From: Labyrinthula sp. Ha
Lineage: Eukaryota; Sar; Bigyra; Labyrinthulida; Labyrinthulaceae
Assembly: GCA_015227615.1 (NCBI GenBank)
Contig: JAALGZ010000045.1
Span: forward strand, 186,001 to 250,000
Reading direction: 5' to 3'
Length of the DNA: 64,000 bases
Of this stretch, positions 11,801 through 23,954 are shown in pieces. Each line of letters opens with the position of its first letter. The first letter of the stretch is position 1. The position numbers were made by a program, and so were the translations under genes. Below the pieces are notes generated by a model. It was not told the origin of the DNA. It made no database searches and saw only the letters and a program-made list of their open reading frames with translations.

Positions 11801-14800
11801 GGTTACATCCAATAATGTTCAACTCTTATCCTTTAATTACGAAGTATATAGCATCCTTAACGTTTCTTTTGTTTCTTCAGTTATAAGTTTATCTTAATGG
11901 AATGCAAATTTGGCATCTTTTCTGAATGCATTCCAAATAAAGTATTAATCTGCTATTAATTTGAGCTAGAATTATATTTAATTTTTTGTCTGCTTATCTT
12001 GTAACTTACGTCTCCTTTATTTACTTGAATATATATGGACGTTTCTTGCTCTTGGAAGAGAGATTCATTCTATTCTTTCTTAATTTTTCTGTGCTTAGAG
12101 ATGATAAAATGATTGTAAGAGCATGCGATAAGAAATCTGCCTAAGCTATGTTTTTGGCATTTATATATCTTGGTAGCAAGGATTGTCCTCGTTGGTCATG
12201 ACGTGATTTCTAAGCCACCATACTAAGGTAGGCCTCAGCATTGGTAAGAGATAATATATCATAACAGGAAGCTTTATAGAGGAGGTACATAATTTAACAG
12301 ATTATGTAAAAATTTTTACCCAAAGTGAAATAGATACTAACACATGTCGTTGGTCTAAGACTTTTCGAAGTTATTGATTTGAAGAAATTGATAAAACAAA
12401 TACTAGCACAGGTAAAGTACCAAAATATTACAAAAGGAGCTTAAATAATAAATAAAGAATAAATAGCTTATCAGCGAAAGAAGAGATCATAAATGATCAA
12501 TATATTGAAATGAGTAAGCATTAGCTAAAATACATTTCCAGTAAATCTTTAGTACAATCAAGGTTTGGTACTATCAGCACCTGTAGGACAATCTACTATA
12601 TAAGCTTGTTATTGTACTAAGAAGAATTCAAATCGACCCATTAATGGAATTTCTAATTACTTTATCAGTTTTTTTTATTTCTATATAACAAGAAGAAATA
12701 ACTCGTATCTAAATTAAGTGGAATTAAAGGAAGTGTATTTGGATAATAAGGAAGACGTGAATCAAAATGTTGTAAATTTATGACAATATATATGACGCTG
12801 AAACTGAAGATATGATTTGCAACATCAGTTAATTCATAATCTTTGCCGAGGGCTAAGTTAAGTGCTACTGTTATTGGCCAAGTAAGTTTCTCAAGAATCG
12901 GACTGAGGGGTTTAGGGGTTTTATATACAGTATTAGCCCTGGAAACTGGAAGTAATAGTTTGCAGTCATATATATGTTGAATTCAACCAACCTCGCTTAC
13001 TAGGGTTGAACGAACTCCGACATTTTTTTATATTGTCACGATGCTTTAACTTTTTTTAATCATCCATTGTAGTTTATTATAAAAGCTCGTTTTGATATCA
13101 GACTAATATTATGAAATCTGTAACTCAGATTATTGTTTGAAACATTTCAATTTTCTAAGGCAGTTTCAAATATCTATTTGCAATTTTTATACATCTCAAC
13201 ATTCTTTCCTCTTCCTAAGAATCAATAAAAAATTAAAATCTATGAAGGTTTTAGGAAACAAACCAAGAACATATTGATTTTGAAATATAGTGCATCAGAT
13301 CCATTTTTTATTACCATACCTGCATGTAGAAGGCAAGTTCCTTTATTTTTTGAGCTTTTTCATGTAATCTTCAAAATACTTTGGATTGCTGGATATATTT
13401 GGTTTGTTATATAGCACACAGTAGTGCATAAACATTAGCTTCAAGATTCAAATCAGGCAAAATTTCAGAGCCGTGTCCTCAAGACTTAAATCTCTTAAGG
13501 TTCTGTGATTTTATAGTTCTTGGATGAAATTGTTATTTTCCAATGGAGTACATAGCCTCTATGAAGAGTTTAAGTATACTAGAAATTGCAAACCCGCCTT
13601 CCAGATCTCTCAGCTATTGTATACACTTGCTCAAAATCATACAGAGTAAACAATAAGAGAAATACAGTTTTCAATACCAAAAGTCATTCTTGGACATATT
13701 GTTAAGATTGTATATTACTCTAGTGTAAATATAAGGCTCGGGATAACTTAAGCCGTTTAAGACACTGTACAAAATTGAAATAAAGTTTCATCACAACAAA
13801 TACACCAACGGCTACTTATCAGATAACCAAATAACCATCCTATAGGTATCAACCAGAGAAGTACAAGACCTTCTGGAAACGTTGATAAAACTCGTATGCA
13901 GAAAATACCTAGAAAATAGTTTCATATTTGAGTTTTACAAATAAAGAAATTGTTTTATACCAGTTTCCTTTTATAAAAAGTAGATATACAATTACACGAA
14001 TTTCAAAAATATATTAGGTTAATACAACAATGAAATTACCATCATTATCTTATTTTGCACCAATCTTCAAAAAAAATAAAAATTACACTTTAATTCAACT
14101 GTATTAAATATAAGAAAGAGTTTAAATTTATTTATTCTGTCCTAAAAGTAGGTGACCAAAGCCCTTAACAGGATGATAAGCCCCAGATATATCCAGGGTT
14201 TTTAGTATTGTCCCGAAGCAAAAGGCACTAATATAAAGTTCCGACTTGAAATCAAACTCTCCTGTAAGAAATATTTTTTTTTAATTTTTTCTTCATATTA
14301 TGTGTAAATACTTATGACTCTGAACTTAATAAAAAAAATAGTGCCTTAAATCCAAAGAAAGTGATGAATGATTTACAACATATAAGAGCCACGAGAAATC
14401 GTGGACTTAGAGCGAAATTGGTCTTTTATAGAGTCAACAATAGAGAGAAGCGAATTAGCCTACATACATTTAGTGTCCTAAGCACCATTTTCCAATTCAA
14501 TTAAAAACCTTTGTTTTCTAGCTTAATAAGAAAAGGAACACAGTGCTGGAAGACCAGGAGTAAGATGATCATATCTGCCACTAATGGTGGTAAAATTTTC
14601 TCGGACGATTGAAGAAGGACATATATCTCAAATATGCAAATTATAGCCTGATAATTGTTACCTCGTTATCAAGTTGGCTTACCTGAGGGAAGCGGAATAC
14701 GTCAACCACCTTCTATTAAATGTTATAAAATAAGTCACAAGATGAATTAAAATTGCTATGTTTATTCTCCGTTTTCAACACAGTTTTAGATATAAAAGTC

Positions 14801-17800
14801 TGGCTTTCTGCATTTTCTTCTTATTTATTTTTCTTAATCGACCTTATAAACGCCATGAATACCTATAAAATAACTAATGCACACAATAAAGAAATTTCAA
14901 AGTAATCAAGGCGACCAACGCTACTAATGAAATTATTCTAAGGTATCCATTAAGTCTATATTTGCTGAAAATGGTTTCAGATAACATTTTGAAGGGAATT
15001 CTTATATCATGAATCAATGAAATAAACAAGATTCCTACTCTTGACGTTATAGTGAGAGCTCATGAATGATGCTTGTTTTACTTGCAAGAAACAAGTGATT
15101 TGCCATACTTAATTAAAACTTCAAAAAGAATACTCAATACTTGGTACGACAAAGTTATTAAGAAAATGCATTTCATGGTTATTATTAATCTTAATAATTT
15201 TTCTGAAATATTTCTGCAACCAAAATGATTGTCCTATTGTAAGATTTTGTTGGACATAACGTTGAAAAAGAATTCATATACATTAGCTGTTGCTACGAAG
15301 ATAAAATCCACTATTATAAATCGGCGAAAATAAGTACTAGAGCCTGTACAAGTATAAATGTAGAATCAGACGAAATTGCCTATTCCTGTACCTACTCTTT
15401 ATAGATGATGAGCTAAAACCTTCCTGGCCATAGTATTCGGATAAGATATCTAATTTTGAGAAAAGTAGAAAGATTGAGAGTTATATGGGTTGAAGAAACA
15501 CAAACTTCTTAACAAAAAATACTGATTACGAAGAAGATAAATCTAGTCCTGAAAATTTACCAGGTAAATTAAAAGTTAGCATGTTTGTGGCTAAAACTTT
15601 TATCCAAATTGATAAGGTGGCAAATATATTATTGGAACCTGTTGAGTACCCATTGTTGTAGTGCTGGGACAATTTTAATACAAACTGAGGAGTTATAAGA
15701 TCATTGCCCATGTATCACATCCGACAATGACCCGAGGGGCCTCTAAGCTTAAAACAGTTGACTTTAATATGCATAAAATTCTGGAGAATTCAAGAACCTT
15801 ATTAGAAAACTACAATAGTAGGAATTCTAATGAAGCTGTTGAAAAAAAACTATCAAGTATTGAGTGACATTATCTTCCAATACTGAAAAACTAGATATAG
15901 CATTGTCCATCTATCTGGTAATCCAAGATCCAGCTTTCGCTTAATTTCAATAACAGCAAGTAGATCTATCGCGCAATGTTCTAGATTTTTGGACTTCAGG
16001 TACCTCTCATGCAATCACATCAGGTCTCGTGTAAAAACTTAGAAACATACATATCCTTTTTATCAGCAACAAGAAAGTAGAATAACTTTTTTAGCTTAAT
16101 ATGGAGAAAAATACATTTTGATAATAATATTTTCCTCGACACTAAGGCTCCTTCTTTTGAAGTTAGAAGTCTCAAATACTATTCTACCATATTTAGATCT
16201 TCAATAATATAGTTATGGGAAGGTGTGAGATGAAAAACAGCAGGGTATAAAATATGATCTGCATCTGTAAGGCGTCGCCATGTTATTGATTCTTATCTTG
16301 AAAATTATTTTATTCGTCGTAAAATATCTTATCTGTATATTTCCAATGTTATTATTTCTATCTTTCCCACTTCGCCGAAATAAACTGCTTTCAGTAGGAT
16401 CGATGCAGATGTCATGTGCATGTCAGGGAAGTTCCTAGGCAAGATACCATTAAATCTCAAGCAGATATTAGGTGAATATAACACTATACAGTTCAAAGAA
16501 TAATTGCCAAGTAACAAAATATTTAGAAACAAAGTTTGCTCAAAATAGCAAGTATATGCACGAGAAGAACTCTCCTTTCAGCAACCATTCGAGCTTCTAG
16601 AACTTAGTGCCCATTGCCTTCGGGTGAAGTTGCCCTTATGGTGAAACCTTAAAGCTTCGTGGTTCAAAGTATCAGCTGTAATTCTTGTCAGTTTCTATAG
16701 TAAAGGGGGCTTGATTCAGGATAAATTTTAATTAGAAAAGGAAGTCAATGCTGAAATAGTTTTAAAAGCTAGAGCTAAGTAAATGCGATTGTATGACCCT
16801 TAATCATTTCCTAATACTTGGTATCCAGACACAAAAGAAAAAGAAAGCTTCGGTTCAGCAATGTTAAATAGGTTTTATGTACGAACAATTCATCTAGTAT
16901 TAAGGAATTAATTAAGCTTTATTATGGGTATTACCAAGACATATTATAACAAAATTGAGACCCATGGTATCTGATTTTGGCGATATTTCAGATAATTTGA
17001 AGCATTTTCTTAAGGCAAAAAACACCTAGTAAAAGTAATTTTTGATTTTAAGCTACAAAACTGGGGAATCTAAATCATAAGCCAAGTCTGTTAAAGATGA
17101 GATGGTATTTTTATTCCGAAGTGTGGATTCTATGGTATTGTATAAATCCTGGACCATGTACATTCGCTTTGTTATATGCCACTATTCTTATCCAGAAATT
17201 CTCAATACTTGACTGTATCATAACCTGGCTCGGATAGCAAAACATACGGACTCTTAAGTTGCCATTAAAATATTTGTACATAGTCAAGTACCAGATTTTT
17301 GCAATAAAGTGACACATACTCTTGCTTGAACTTAGTCAGAACGTATAATTTTACTAGAATTAAGTTCTTAAATATCCTGTCTTCATTTTCCTTTTTAGAA
17401 CATCTTTAGTGAGCTGAATATTATTGTATGAAAGTTTCAAAATATCAGCCGGTAAATTTGGCTCTTTTCCTAGGGTGTTTCACATTTGCTTCATTGGTGC
17501 AATTGATATTGTACCATGCAACGTCAGCAAAGACATTGATCACAATAAAGATGAACAGGTAATGGAAATAAAATCACAGAAATAATATATTTTTGTTCAT
17601 CTGGTCATTATTACGGTATTATGGCATCATATTATGGTTTTAGTAATGGCCTAATCAACTTGGTTAAAGTGAAAGGAGTTTTTGAATAGGGTTTTCAACC
17701 TGTTAGGCTCGAGATTATTACTTTGGTGCATGGCCATAGGCTAACACTAAATAAAAAAATACTAACACATCAAAATATTTATTTTCTCTTTAAATAAGAA

Positions 17801-18626
17801 GAAACCCCTTTCTTTTGTGTTCAGTTGCTTCAACATAGGGTGTTCTTGCGTGGTTTGATAATGCAAGGTAATTTGGAAAGTAACAACCTGAAGAACATAA
17901 GAACTTTAGCATTAGTGGGTTAATCGCGTCAGAGAGTTATAAGAGCTTTATGTTGTAAGACGCTTGGAGTTTAATATAGCAGCTGTGGCGAGAGAATGTG
18001 CTGAACAGTTTGGTAGAATTTTAATATTCTCAGCAGAATAATTAGCTATTCTCTCATATCTTTAAGAAGCAAAATTAAAAAAGAAATCTTTGTCATATTG
18101 TGTGAGAGATTGGCTGTATTTGGTATTTATTTATACGAGGGTGTAGATCATGTCTGACGGTAGGGTAAGAGGATATTTTCATTTTTTGCTTTCCATAGGC
18201 AGCAAAAGTTTTCGCTCAATATTTTGTCTCAGTCTTAACCAAAATATCTAATACTTTTTTTAGAGAATCACTTTACCAAACTAGGTTGTTATTTTATTAA
18301 AAAGGTTGTCATCAATTCAGATCGCTGTAATCTGCTTTTGATAACTCATACAAGAATGAGAATAAGACAACCGAGCTAAATAAAGAACAAAAAAAATCCC
18401 TTGGATTAGAATTGTACCTGTATTTACAGTTGATATTATTTTTAGCATATTTAAATTGGAAACTAGAACAAAATATCTTTTCTAACAGGATAACCAAGAA
18501 GAACAATTTCAAGATAGATTTGTGTTAGAATCTGAGTTTTACAGGATGCAAATTTGCCCAAAATGTGACACAACCTGAATCATAAAAGCAAAGAAAACAA
18601 GAATCAATAAAAATAAGAGATCTTTA
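8806..18626. other. 9.8-kb gene desert
   Basis: The longest empty stretch. No open frame above about 78 codons and none with recognisable protein features. The first 200 bases are probably the promoter of the zinc-finger gene (CCAAT at 8941-8945). A short (AAAT)n run lies at about 9636-9654. The remainder has mixed composition, less AT-rich than the gene-flanking DNA, with no tandem array, tRNA or rRNA that I can see. It may be decayed repeats or transposon remains, but I cannot assign any part. Confidence 0.55.
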
Positions 18627-20028
18627 ATGCCATTTTCCAACGGACGAGGAAACAACAATCTAAACCAATCATCAAATTATTCTAATAAATCCTACAACTC
18701 TAACAATTCACGAGGCGGTTATAACTCAAATCGTTCACGTGGTAGAGGTCGTGGAGGTGGAAGGCCTCGGCAAAATTATCATCAAAACTATCCTGATAAC
18801 AACAACTCAAACTATCAAAATCGACAAGATTATAATGACAATCGCGATAATTCACGACAATTTAAATCAAATAGTAATAAGAGATTTGGACAATACTCAA
18901 GAGGTGATAATAATAGACAAAACTCGAACTCGTATCGAGGCGGCTATAAGAAATCTAGAGGTTATTTTTTTAGCAGTCAATATTTTTTTAGGCAGTTTTG
19001 GTGGACAAAACAGACAAAGAAATTTTACGCCGACAACCAGACTCAAATTTGCCAATAGGTTTGAATACGTTGGATCAACAGAGTTGCAACAGAAGGAAGT
19101 TATTTGCATGACAGTATGGAAAGAACAAAATAATTTATTCACCTGTGGAAAAAGTTTGGATAATAAAGGAAGTGTTAAAATGTGGACCGCAGATGGTGAT
19201 GAAATAAGTGAGTTGAAGGAAGGTTTGCACGCTACAAATATATTTATGGAATCTAACTTTCTTTTTATTGGATATTTGGATCAAGCTGGACCTCAAGCAA
19301 CAGCGGGTTTTGTAAAGAATTACCTTCTCAATGGAAACCAACCACCTCCTGTATCAAACTTTCTCTTAAAACCTGATTTTCCAGCAGCTCACTCAGGTGC
19401 CGTTACCGGGGTAATAAAAAACGATACCTTTATAAATACTGCTTCTGAAGATGGTTTTTTGCGGGTTTGGAATTTGAAAGGGGAACAGTGGGAATGTGTT
19501 GGCTCTTATTCAGATTCCTCACTACCAGGAGGTCAGGCACATGGGGCACCTATTTCAAGTATAGACTGCAAGTTTGGATTAACAGTCAGTTGCACTGCAA
19601 ACGAGATTAAGTTCTGGGATGCTATGCAAGGAAATCTAGTGGGAAAATATGTCGAACAAAATGCGAATTTTTTGAAGCTAGAGCTGTGGGAAAATGCTGA
19701 GATGAAAGCTTTGTTCTCTTTAACCGGAAATGGCAAGCTTTTGGTGTTTGATTTGAGTGCTGTTGGGAACGGTGATATACAACCTGGATTCACACACAGT
19801 GACTTTAAGAATCGAGCAATAACGACTTGTAGCACTTGGGGTAAGACAATGTGCTTAGGGTTGGGTGATGGTAGTGTTCAAGCATTTGAAATTCCTGAGT
19901 TTGAAGAAATTGGCTTTTTAAGAGGACACCTGAGGAACTCAGTACCAAAAGATATGGCTGTCCACAACGGGTTCTTATACATACTTATGGAAAGCGGACA
20001 GCTGGAGTGCTACAAAGTTCCCCAGTAA
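18627..20028 (+). CDS. RGG-rich WD40-repeat protein (two exons)
   Basis: Two exons, 18627-18960 and 18992-20028, give a 456-residue protein. The first 111 residues are Asn/Arg/Gly-rich with RGRGRGGGRP and several RGG-like units, typical of RNA-binding tails. From about residue 130 WD40 blades follow: VICMTVWKEQNNLFTCG, SGAVTGVIKNDTFINTASED with FLRVWNLKG, APISSIDCKFGLTVSC with IKFWDAMQG, and later blades to the C-terminus. The repeat layout, including TAGFVKNYLLNG and AVGNGDIQPGF inserts, recalls ZFWD-type proteins of plants and protists, but the CCCH zinc finger usual there is absent. Splicing is required because the two halves lie in different frames and join smoothly. A role in RNA metabolism is inferred. 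Confidence 0.85.
18961..18991 (+). other. 31-nt intron in the WD40 gene
   Basis: GT at 18961 and AG at 18990-18991, with a T-rich interior and a T7 run before the acceptor. Removing it joins the RG-rich N-terminal frame to the WD40 frame in phase 1, continuing the Gly/Arg composition across the junction. Confidence 0.85.
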
Positions 20029-20140
20029 TCAGCTACAGTTTCTGTTTTCCCAAGCCTCTTAGTTATACATCCCATTGACACGCTGGAAGTAAGAACTTGG
20101 GTTCAAGCAGACATTAACGAATGGATGGCCATCTACAAGT

Positions 20141-21004
20141 TCAACAGATTGAACAACCCCCACCCACATACTCTGCATATTGAGAAACGATCCTATTTTT
20201 TAGTTTACCAACTGCATTTTCATTGCTGCTACCATTAAGAAGATCTTCAATGTCAACCTCAGCAGAAGAAGCTCCAAGCTTCTCAACTAATATATCAAGA
20301 TCTTCGATTTCCTTTATGAGCTCATGTTTATCAGCTTTTCGTTTCGATACCTCTTCAAGCAGCATTTTTTCTCTCGCCAAACAATGTTCTATCTCATTTC
20401 TTAGTATTTGGACAACATTGACAACTTCTTGATATTTGTCTTTAAATTCACTTTCCTTTTCCTGTTCATTATTTGATATATTTTCTTTATCCTGCTCAAT
20501 AGGTGGAACTAAACTCAAATATTCGATCTGTGCTTCCAATTTTTGTATTTTATAGAACTGTTCGTTAATAATTCCTTCTAGCTTATCGCTTTCTGAGACC
20601 TGCCTCTTTAAAACTTCAACTTTCTCCACAAGTTTCTTGTTATCAATAAACATAGTTTGACTCTCTTTCTTAAGTTTATTTAAGAAAGTTCCAACATTGT
20701 CAAGTTCTTTTAGTTTATTTTCATAATTAGCTTCGAGAATAGAAAACTTCTCTTTCAATACTTTATTTTCGTGTCTGGCTTTTAGTTCCGTAGTTGTGTT
20801 TCTAACGGTTATTTTATTTTTAGAAGAAATTTGAGCAATTCTGAGTTTAAGAGATGATATTTGAGCATTTTTCTCTACTAATGATAATTCTCGTTTATGT
20901 AATAACGATTTTAATGAAGAAATCGATGTATAATGCTGTTTTTTTAGTGAAAGAATGTCCAGGTCTTTCAAAGATAGTTTATGTCGAATTTCCTCAATAT
21001 TCAT
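20141..21004 (-). CDS. Coiled-coil protein with possible CaaX terminus
   Basis: A 287-residue protein, almost all charged heptad-like helix rich in Lys, Glu, Leu and Ser. A coiled coil probably runs from residue 5 to about 165 and again from about 185 to 265. There is no catalytic motif or membrane helix. The last four residues are CSIC after a short Gly-rich linker (YVGGG), which fits a prenylation box: a cysteine four from the end followed by two small or aliphatic residues. That would attach the rod to a membrane. I cannot name the family; cilium-associated coiled-coil proteins are possible but unsupported. It shares a 196-bp divergent promoter with importin beta and converges on the WD40 gene 112 bp away. 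Confidence 0.75.
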   Translation of the reverse strand: MNIEEIRHKLSLKDLDILSLKKQHYTSISSLKSLLHKRELSLVEKNAQISSLKLRIAQISSKNKITVRNTTTELKARHENKVLKEKFSILEANYENKLKELDNVGTFLNKLKKESQTMFIDNKKLVEKVEVLKRQVSESDKLEGIINEQFYKIQKLEAQIEYLSLVPPIEQDKENISNNEQEKESEFKDKYQEVVNVVQILRNEIEHCLAREKMLLEEVSKRKADKHELIKEIEDLDILVEKLGASSAEVDIEDLLNGSSNENAVGKLKNRIVSQYAEYVGGGCSIC

Positions 21005-21200
21005 AATACAATGTGATTGGTCATGAATATTAATTTTATTGGTTCAATTTGAAACTAAATTTCACTGTAGTTATAAAAGCAAAATACCCAAAATGTCACC
21101 ATTTGATTGGCTACACAAATTTTCTCATTGGCTAATAATTTAAAATACTTTAACAAGAAAACATTGGAAATAACGCTTCAAGCTATAAATTCATAAATAT
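21005..21200. promoter_or_regulatory. CCAAT-rich bidirectional promoter, coiled-coil / importin beta
   Basis: Between two divergent start codons, ATTGG (reverse CCAAT) occurs at 21016-21020, 21038-21042, 21106-21110 and 21127-21131, three of them in GATTGGY or CATTGGCT contexts. This is what NF-Y-type factors bind. A further ATTGG lies nearer the importin start. Confidence 0.65.
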
Positions 21201-23852
21201 ATGACAAGTCCATCAACAGATGATTTAAAACGACTTCTTGAAGTCTTAACAAACGCACAATCTCCAAATCCAGATGTTCGAAAATCATCTGAACAAACTC
21301 TTTCAGGTCTTTCTAATAACTTAGGCCCTTTTCTTCTCTCACTAGCAACTCTCCTCGCGTCCGCCCTTAAAGATGGAAATAACAATAACCCCGCACCTTT
21401 ATTATTAGCTGCCCTTCAAATAAAGGGTAATATTTCTGGAACTGGACATAGTACACTTCAAGTTTCTTCTCAACAACAATCAACGACAATATCTGCACAG
21501 AAACGAGCACGATACCTTGCAATCCCGTCTAACCAACGAAGTGAAATAAAACGTCAGCTTGCTTTCTGCCTAACACAAAAAACTCTTCCATCTCTTTCAA
21601 GATCTCTTGCACAAGCAACCGCGAGTATTGCAGTGATAGAACTTACTACAGCACCTCCACAATGGCCAAATGCTATTAATGATATTGTAAATCTATCTCA
21701 AACACCTTCAGCAACGATTGTAACAACTCTAGGATATATCTGTGATGCTCAGGAACTTGTTGAAGATAATCTTGGTACTGAAGCTATAAATACAATACTA
21801 AATACTGTGGCTACAGCTTTTTCCTCTGCTGAGGGACCTTCAGATGAACTTCAAATAGCCTCTGTTAACGCCTTACTGAACATTGTTGATTTTGCCAGTG
21901 ATAACTTCACACGGCAGAATGAGCGAGATGTAATCATGTCAATGATAGGTCGTTGCATGGGCTCTGCAAATGAACAAGTGAAAGAAAAGGGGTTTGAGTG
22001 TATTGTTCGCGTAGCATCTTCATATTACTCCGTTTTGCAGTCGTACATGCCAGATCTTTACAAAGTTACTTTCGAAGCTATTCAAAACTCATCTGAAGAA
22101 GTGTCTATGCAAGCAATTGAGTTCTGGACAACTCTTGCGGAAGAAGAACTTTACGTAAAGACACACAACAACTTTCTCCAATCTGCGTATAAAGAGTTGG
22201 TTCCTCTTTTACTGACATCATTAACCCGACTTAGAACAGCCGAAGACGACTCGATACAAACGACCCGAACACTTACGACTTCAGCAGCTCTATGTTTATC
22301 TACGCTTACACCTTTATTAGGACAAAATTTACTCCCTCTTATCCTTCCATATGTTGAAAAACATATTAATGATGAAAATCCAATTCTTCGAGAAGCTTCA
22401 TTGACTGCTTTTGGATCTATATTAGATTTCACCCAAAAAGATCAAACACTGACTAATGCAGTACAAGCAGCGTTTGAAACAGTTTTAAGTAAATCTCTTG
22501 TACAATACGAAGCCAATGTTTCTGTTCGAGAAACTGGTGCTTGGGCTTGTGGGCAGATGTGCAGATCTCAAGTGGATGTTGTCTTATCTAAACTAGAAGT
22601 TCTAGTAAAAGGTCTTGTACTAGGGTTAAGAGATGTTCCTCGTGTTAGAAGACATGTATGTTATGCTATTCATGGACTTGTCGTAAGTTTACATGGTGCA
22701 CATGAAGTTTCTAAAATCGACGCACTTTTTGAACCCATGGTTGGTGCACTACTCGAAGCTGTGAATGCGTCTGGTGCAGAAAATGCTGATGTTGAGGTCT
22801 TAGAAGCGGTAGCAGCTAATGGTTACGAAGCTATTAATGCTCTTGTTATGTTCGTTAGCGGTGCTGGAGTTAATTCTGTGCACAAACTTATGCAAGAAAT
22901 TCTTAGACGAATTAGTATATCTCTTGGAGAGAATGGAGGAGAAAGACTGCGCATTTACTTGTGTGGAACTTTGCAAACTTGTATTACTAGACTCTCTACA
23001 AATGTTAACTTGCTTGAAGAAAAACTAGTTGATGGAATTATGGAACTCAATGTTAAATTATTACAGAAAAATAATGAGTTATGCACTTCTGACTGCTACC
23101 TCGTAATTGCTGCAGTTGCGAATACAATTGAATCGCGCTTCCGAAGATATATTACGCACATTATTCCACTAATAATAAAAGGATTAAAAAACAGAGATGA
23201 ACCATTTGTAAATCTTGCAGCTGTTGGTTGTTTAAATGACATCCTGCGTGCTATAAGTGATAATCCTGGTAGCTCTCAGGAAATTTTACCTTACATCCCT
23301 GAAATAATGTCCACTCTTTATGAGAACCTTTCCAGCGAGGAACTATCTCGAGATGTGAAACCTGGTGCTTTGGGAACCCTTGGAGAAGTTGCACTTTGTC
23401 TAGGTACACATTTCCAACCATACTTGGCAGAAACTATGAATATCTTGTTTGCGGCTGCTAAAACAGCTGGAGGATTTAATCATGCTGAAGATGAGGAATT
23501 AAGAGCATACCTTCAAGGATTGCGGGAAAGCGTTTTGGAGGCAGTTACAGGTGTTTTTCAGGGAGTTGGAACAGAAGGAGGTTTACTTCAAGGATATGTT
23601 GGTGGAAGTTTAGAGTTAGTTGCTGCAATTGCGATTGAGGTTTCTAATGGAGTAGATGTTGGAGATGGAGTTGTTAAAGCATCAGTTGGTTTGTTGGGTG
23701 ATTTAGGCGGGATGTTTGGAGAAGAAGTAAAAAGAAGAGTTCAAGGAGCTAGAACTCAAGTAGAACCGCTTTTAACAAGATGTGGACAAGGTGATTCTCA
23801 AGCACAAAAGACAGCTCAGTGGGCAAGGAAAATGTGTGGATTAACGAACTGA
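21201..23852 (+). CDS. KPNB1: Importin subunit beta-1 (karyopherin beta)
   Basis: An 883-residue HEAT-repeat protein, close to the usual size (about 860-880). It carries importin-alpha/cargo complexes through nuclear pores and releases them on Ran-GTP. Family landmarks appear in order: an N-terminal importin-beta segment with SEQTLSGL and LLLAALQIKG; RYLAIPSNQRSEIKRQL; PPQWPNAINDIV; TLGYICDAQEL; IASVNALLNIVDFASDNF; a VSMQAIEFWTTLAEEE helix; REASLTAFGSILDF; and VRETGAWACGQMCR. The C-terminal half continues the HEAT array through PYIPEIMSTLYENL to the end. No intron is needed. The first ATG follows a CCAAT-rich promoter shared with the coiled-coil gene. Gene symbol by homology. Confidence 0.93.
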   Translation: MTSPSTDDLKRLLEVLTNAQSPNPDVRKSSEQTLSGLSNNLGPFLLSLATLLASALKDGNNNNPAPLLLAALQIKGNISGTGHSTLQVSSQQQSTTISAQKRARYLAIPSNQRSEIKRQLAFCLTQKTLPSLSRSLAQATASIAVIELTTAPPQWPNAINDIVNLSQTPSATIVTTLGYICDAQELVEDNLGTEAINTILNTVATAFSSAEGPSDELQIASVNALLNIVDFASDNFTRQNERDVIMSMIGRCMGSANEQVKEKGFECIVRVASSYYSVLQSYMPDLYKVTFEAIQNSSEEVSMQAIEFWTTLAEEELYVKTHNNFLQSAYKELVPLLLTSLTRLRTAEDDSIQTTRTLTTSAALCLSTLTPLLGQNLLPLILPYVEKHINDENPILREASLTAFGSILDFTQKDQTLTNAVQAAFETVLSKSLVQYEANVSVRETGAWACGQMCRSQVDVVLSKLEVLVKGLVLGLRDVPRVRRHVCYAIHGLVVSLHGAHEVSKIDALFEPMVGALLEAVNASGAENADVEVLEAVAANGYEAINALVMFVSGAGVNSVHKLMQEILRRISISLGENGGERLRIYLCGTLQTCITRLSTNVNLLEEKLVDGIMELNVKLLQKNNELCTSDCYLVIAAVANTIESRFRRYITHIIPLIIKGLKNRDEPFVNLAAVGCLNDILRAISDNPGSSQEILPYIPEIMSTLYENLSSEELSRDVKPGALGTLGEVALCLGTHFQPYLAETMNILFAAAKTAGGFNHAEDEELRAYLQGLRESVLEAVTGVFQGVGTEGGLLQGYVGGSLELVAAIAIEVSNGVDVGDGVVKASVGLLGDLGGMFGEEVKRRVQGARTQVEPLLTRCGQGDSQAQKTAQWARKMCGLTN

Positions 23853-23954
23853 GACAAAGTTACATAAAATATTACATTACAAAAAAGTTACAAAAACAAT
23901 ATAGTACATTAATAGTTAAATTACAAGACAAGCAATAGTACTATTTATTTTTAT

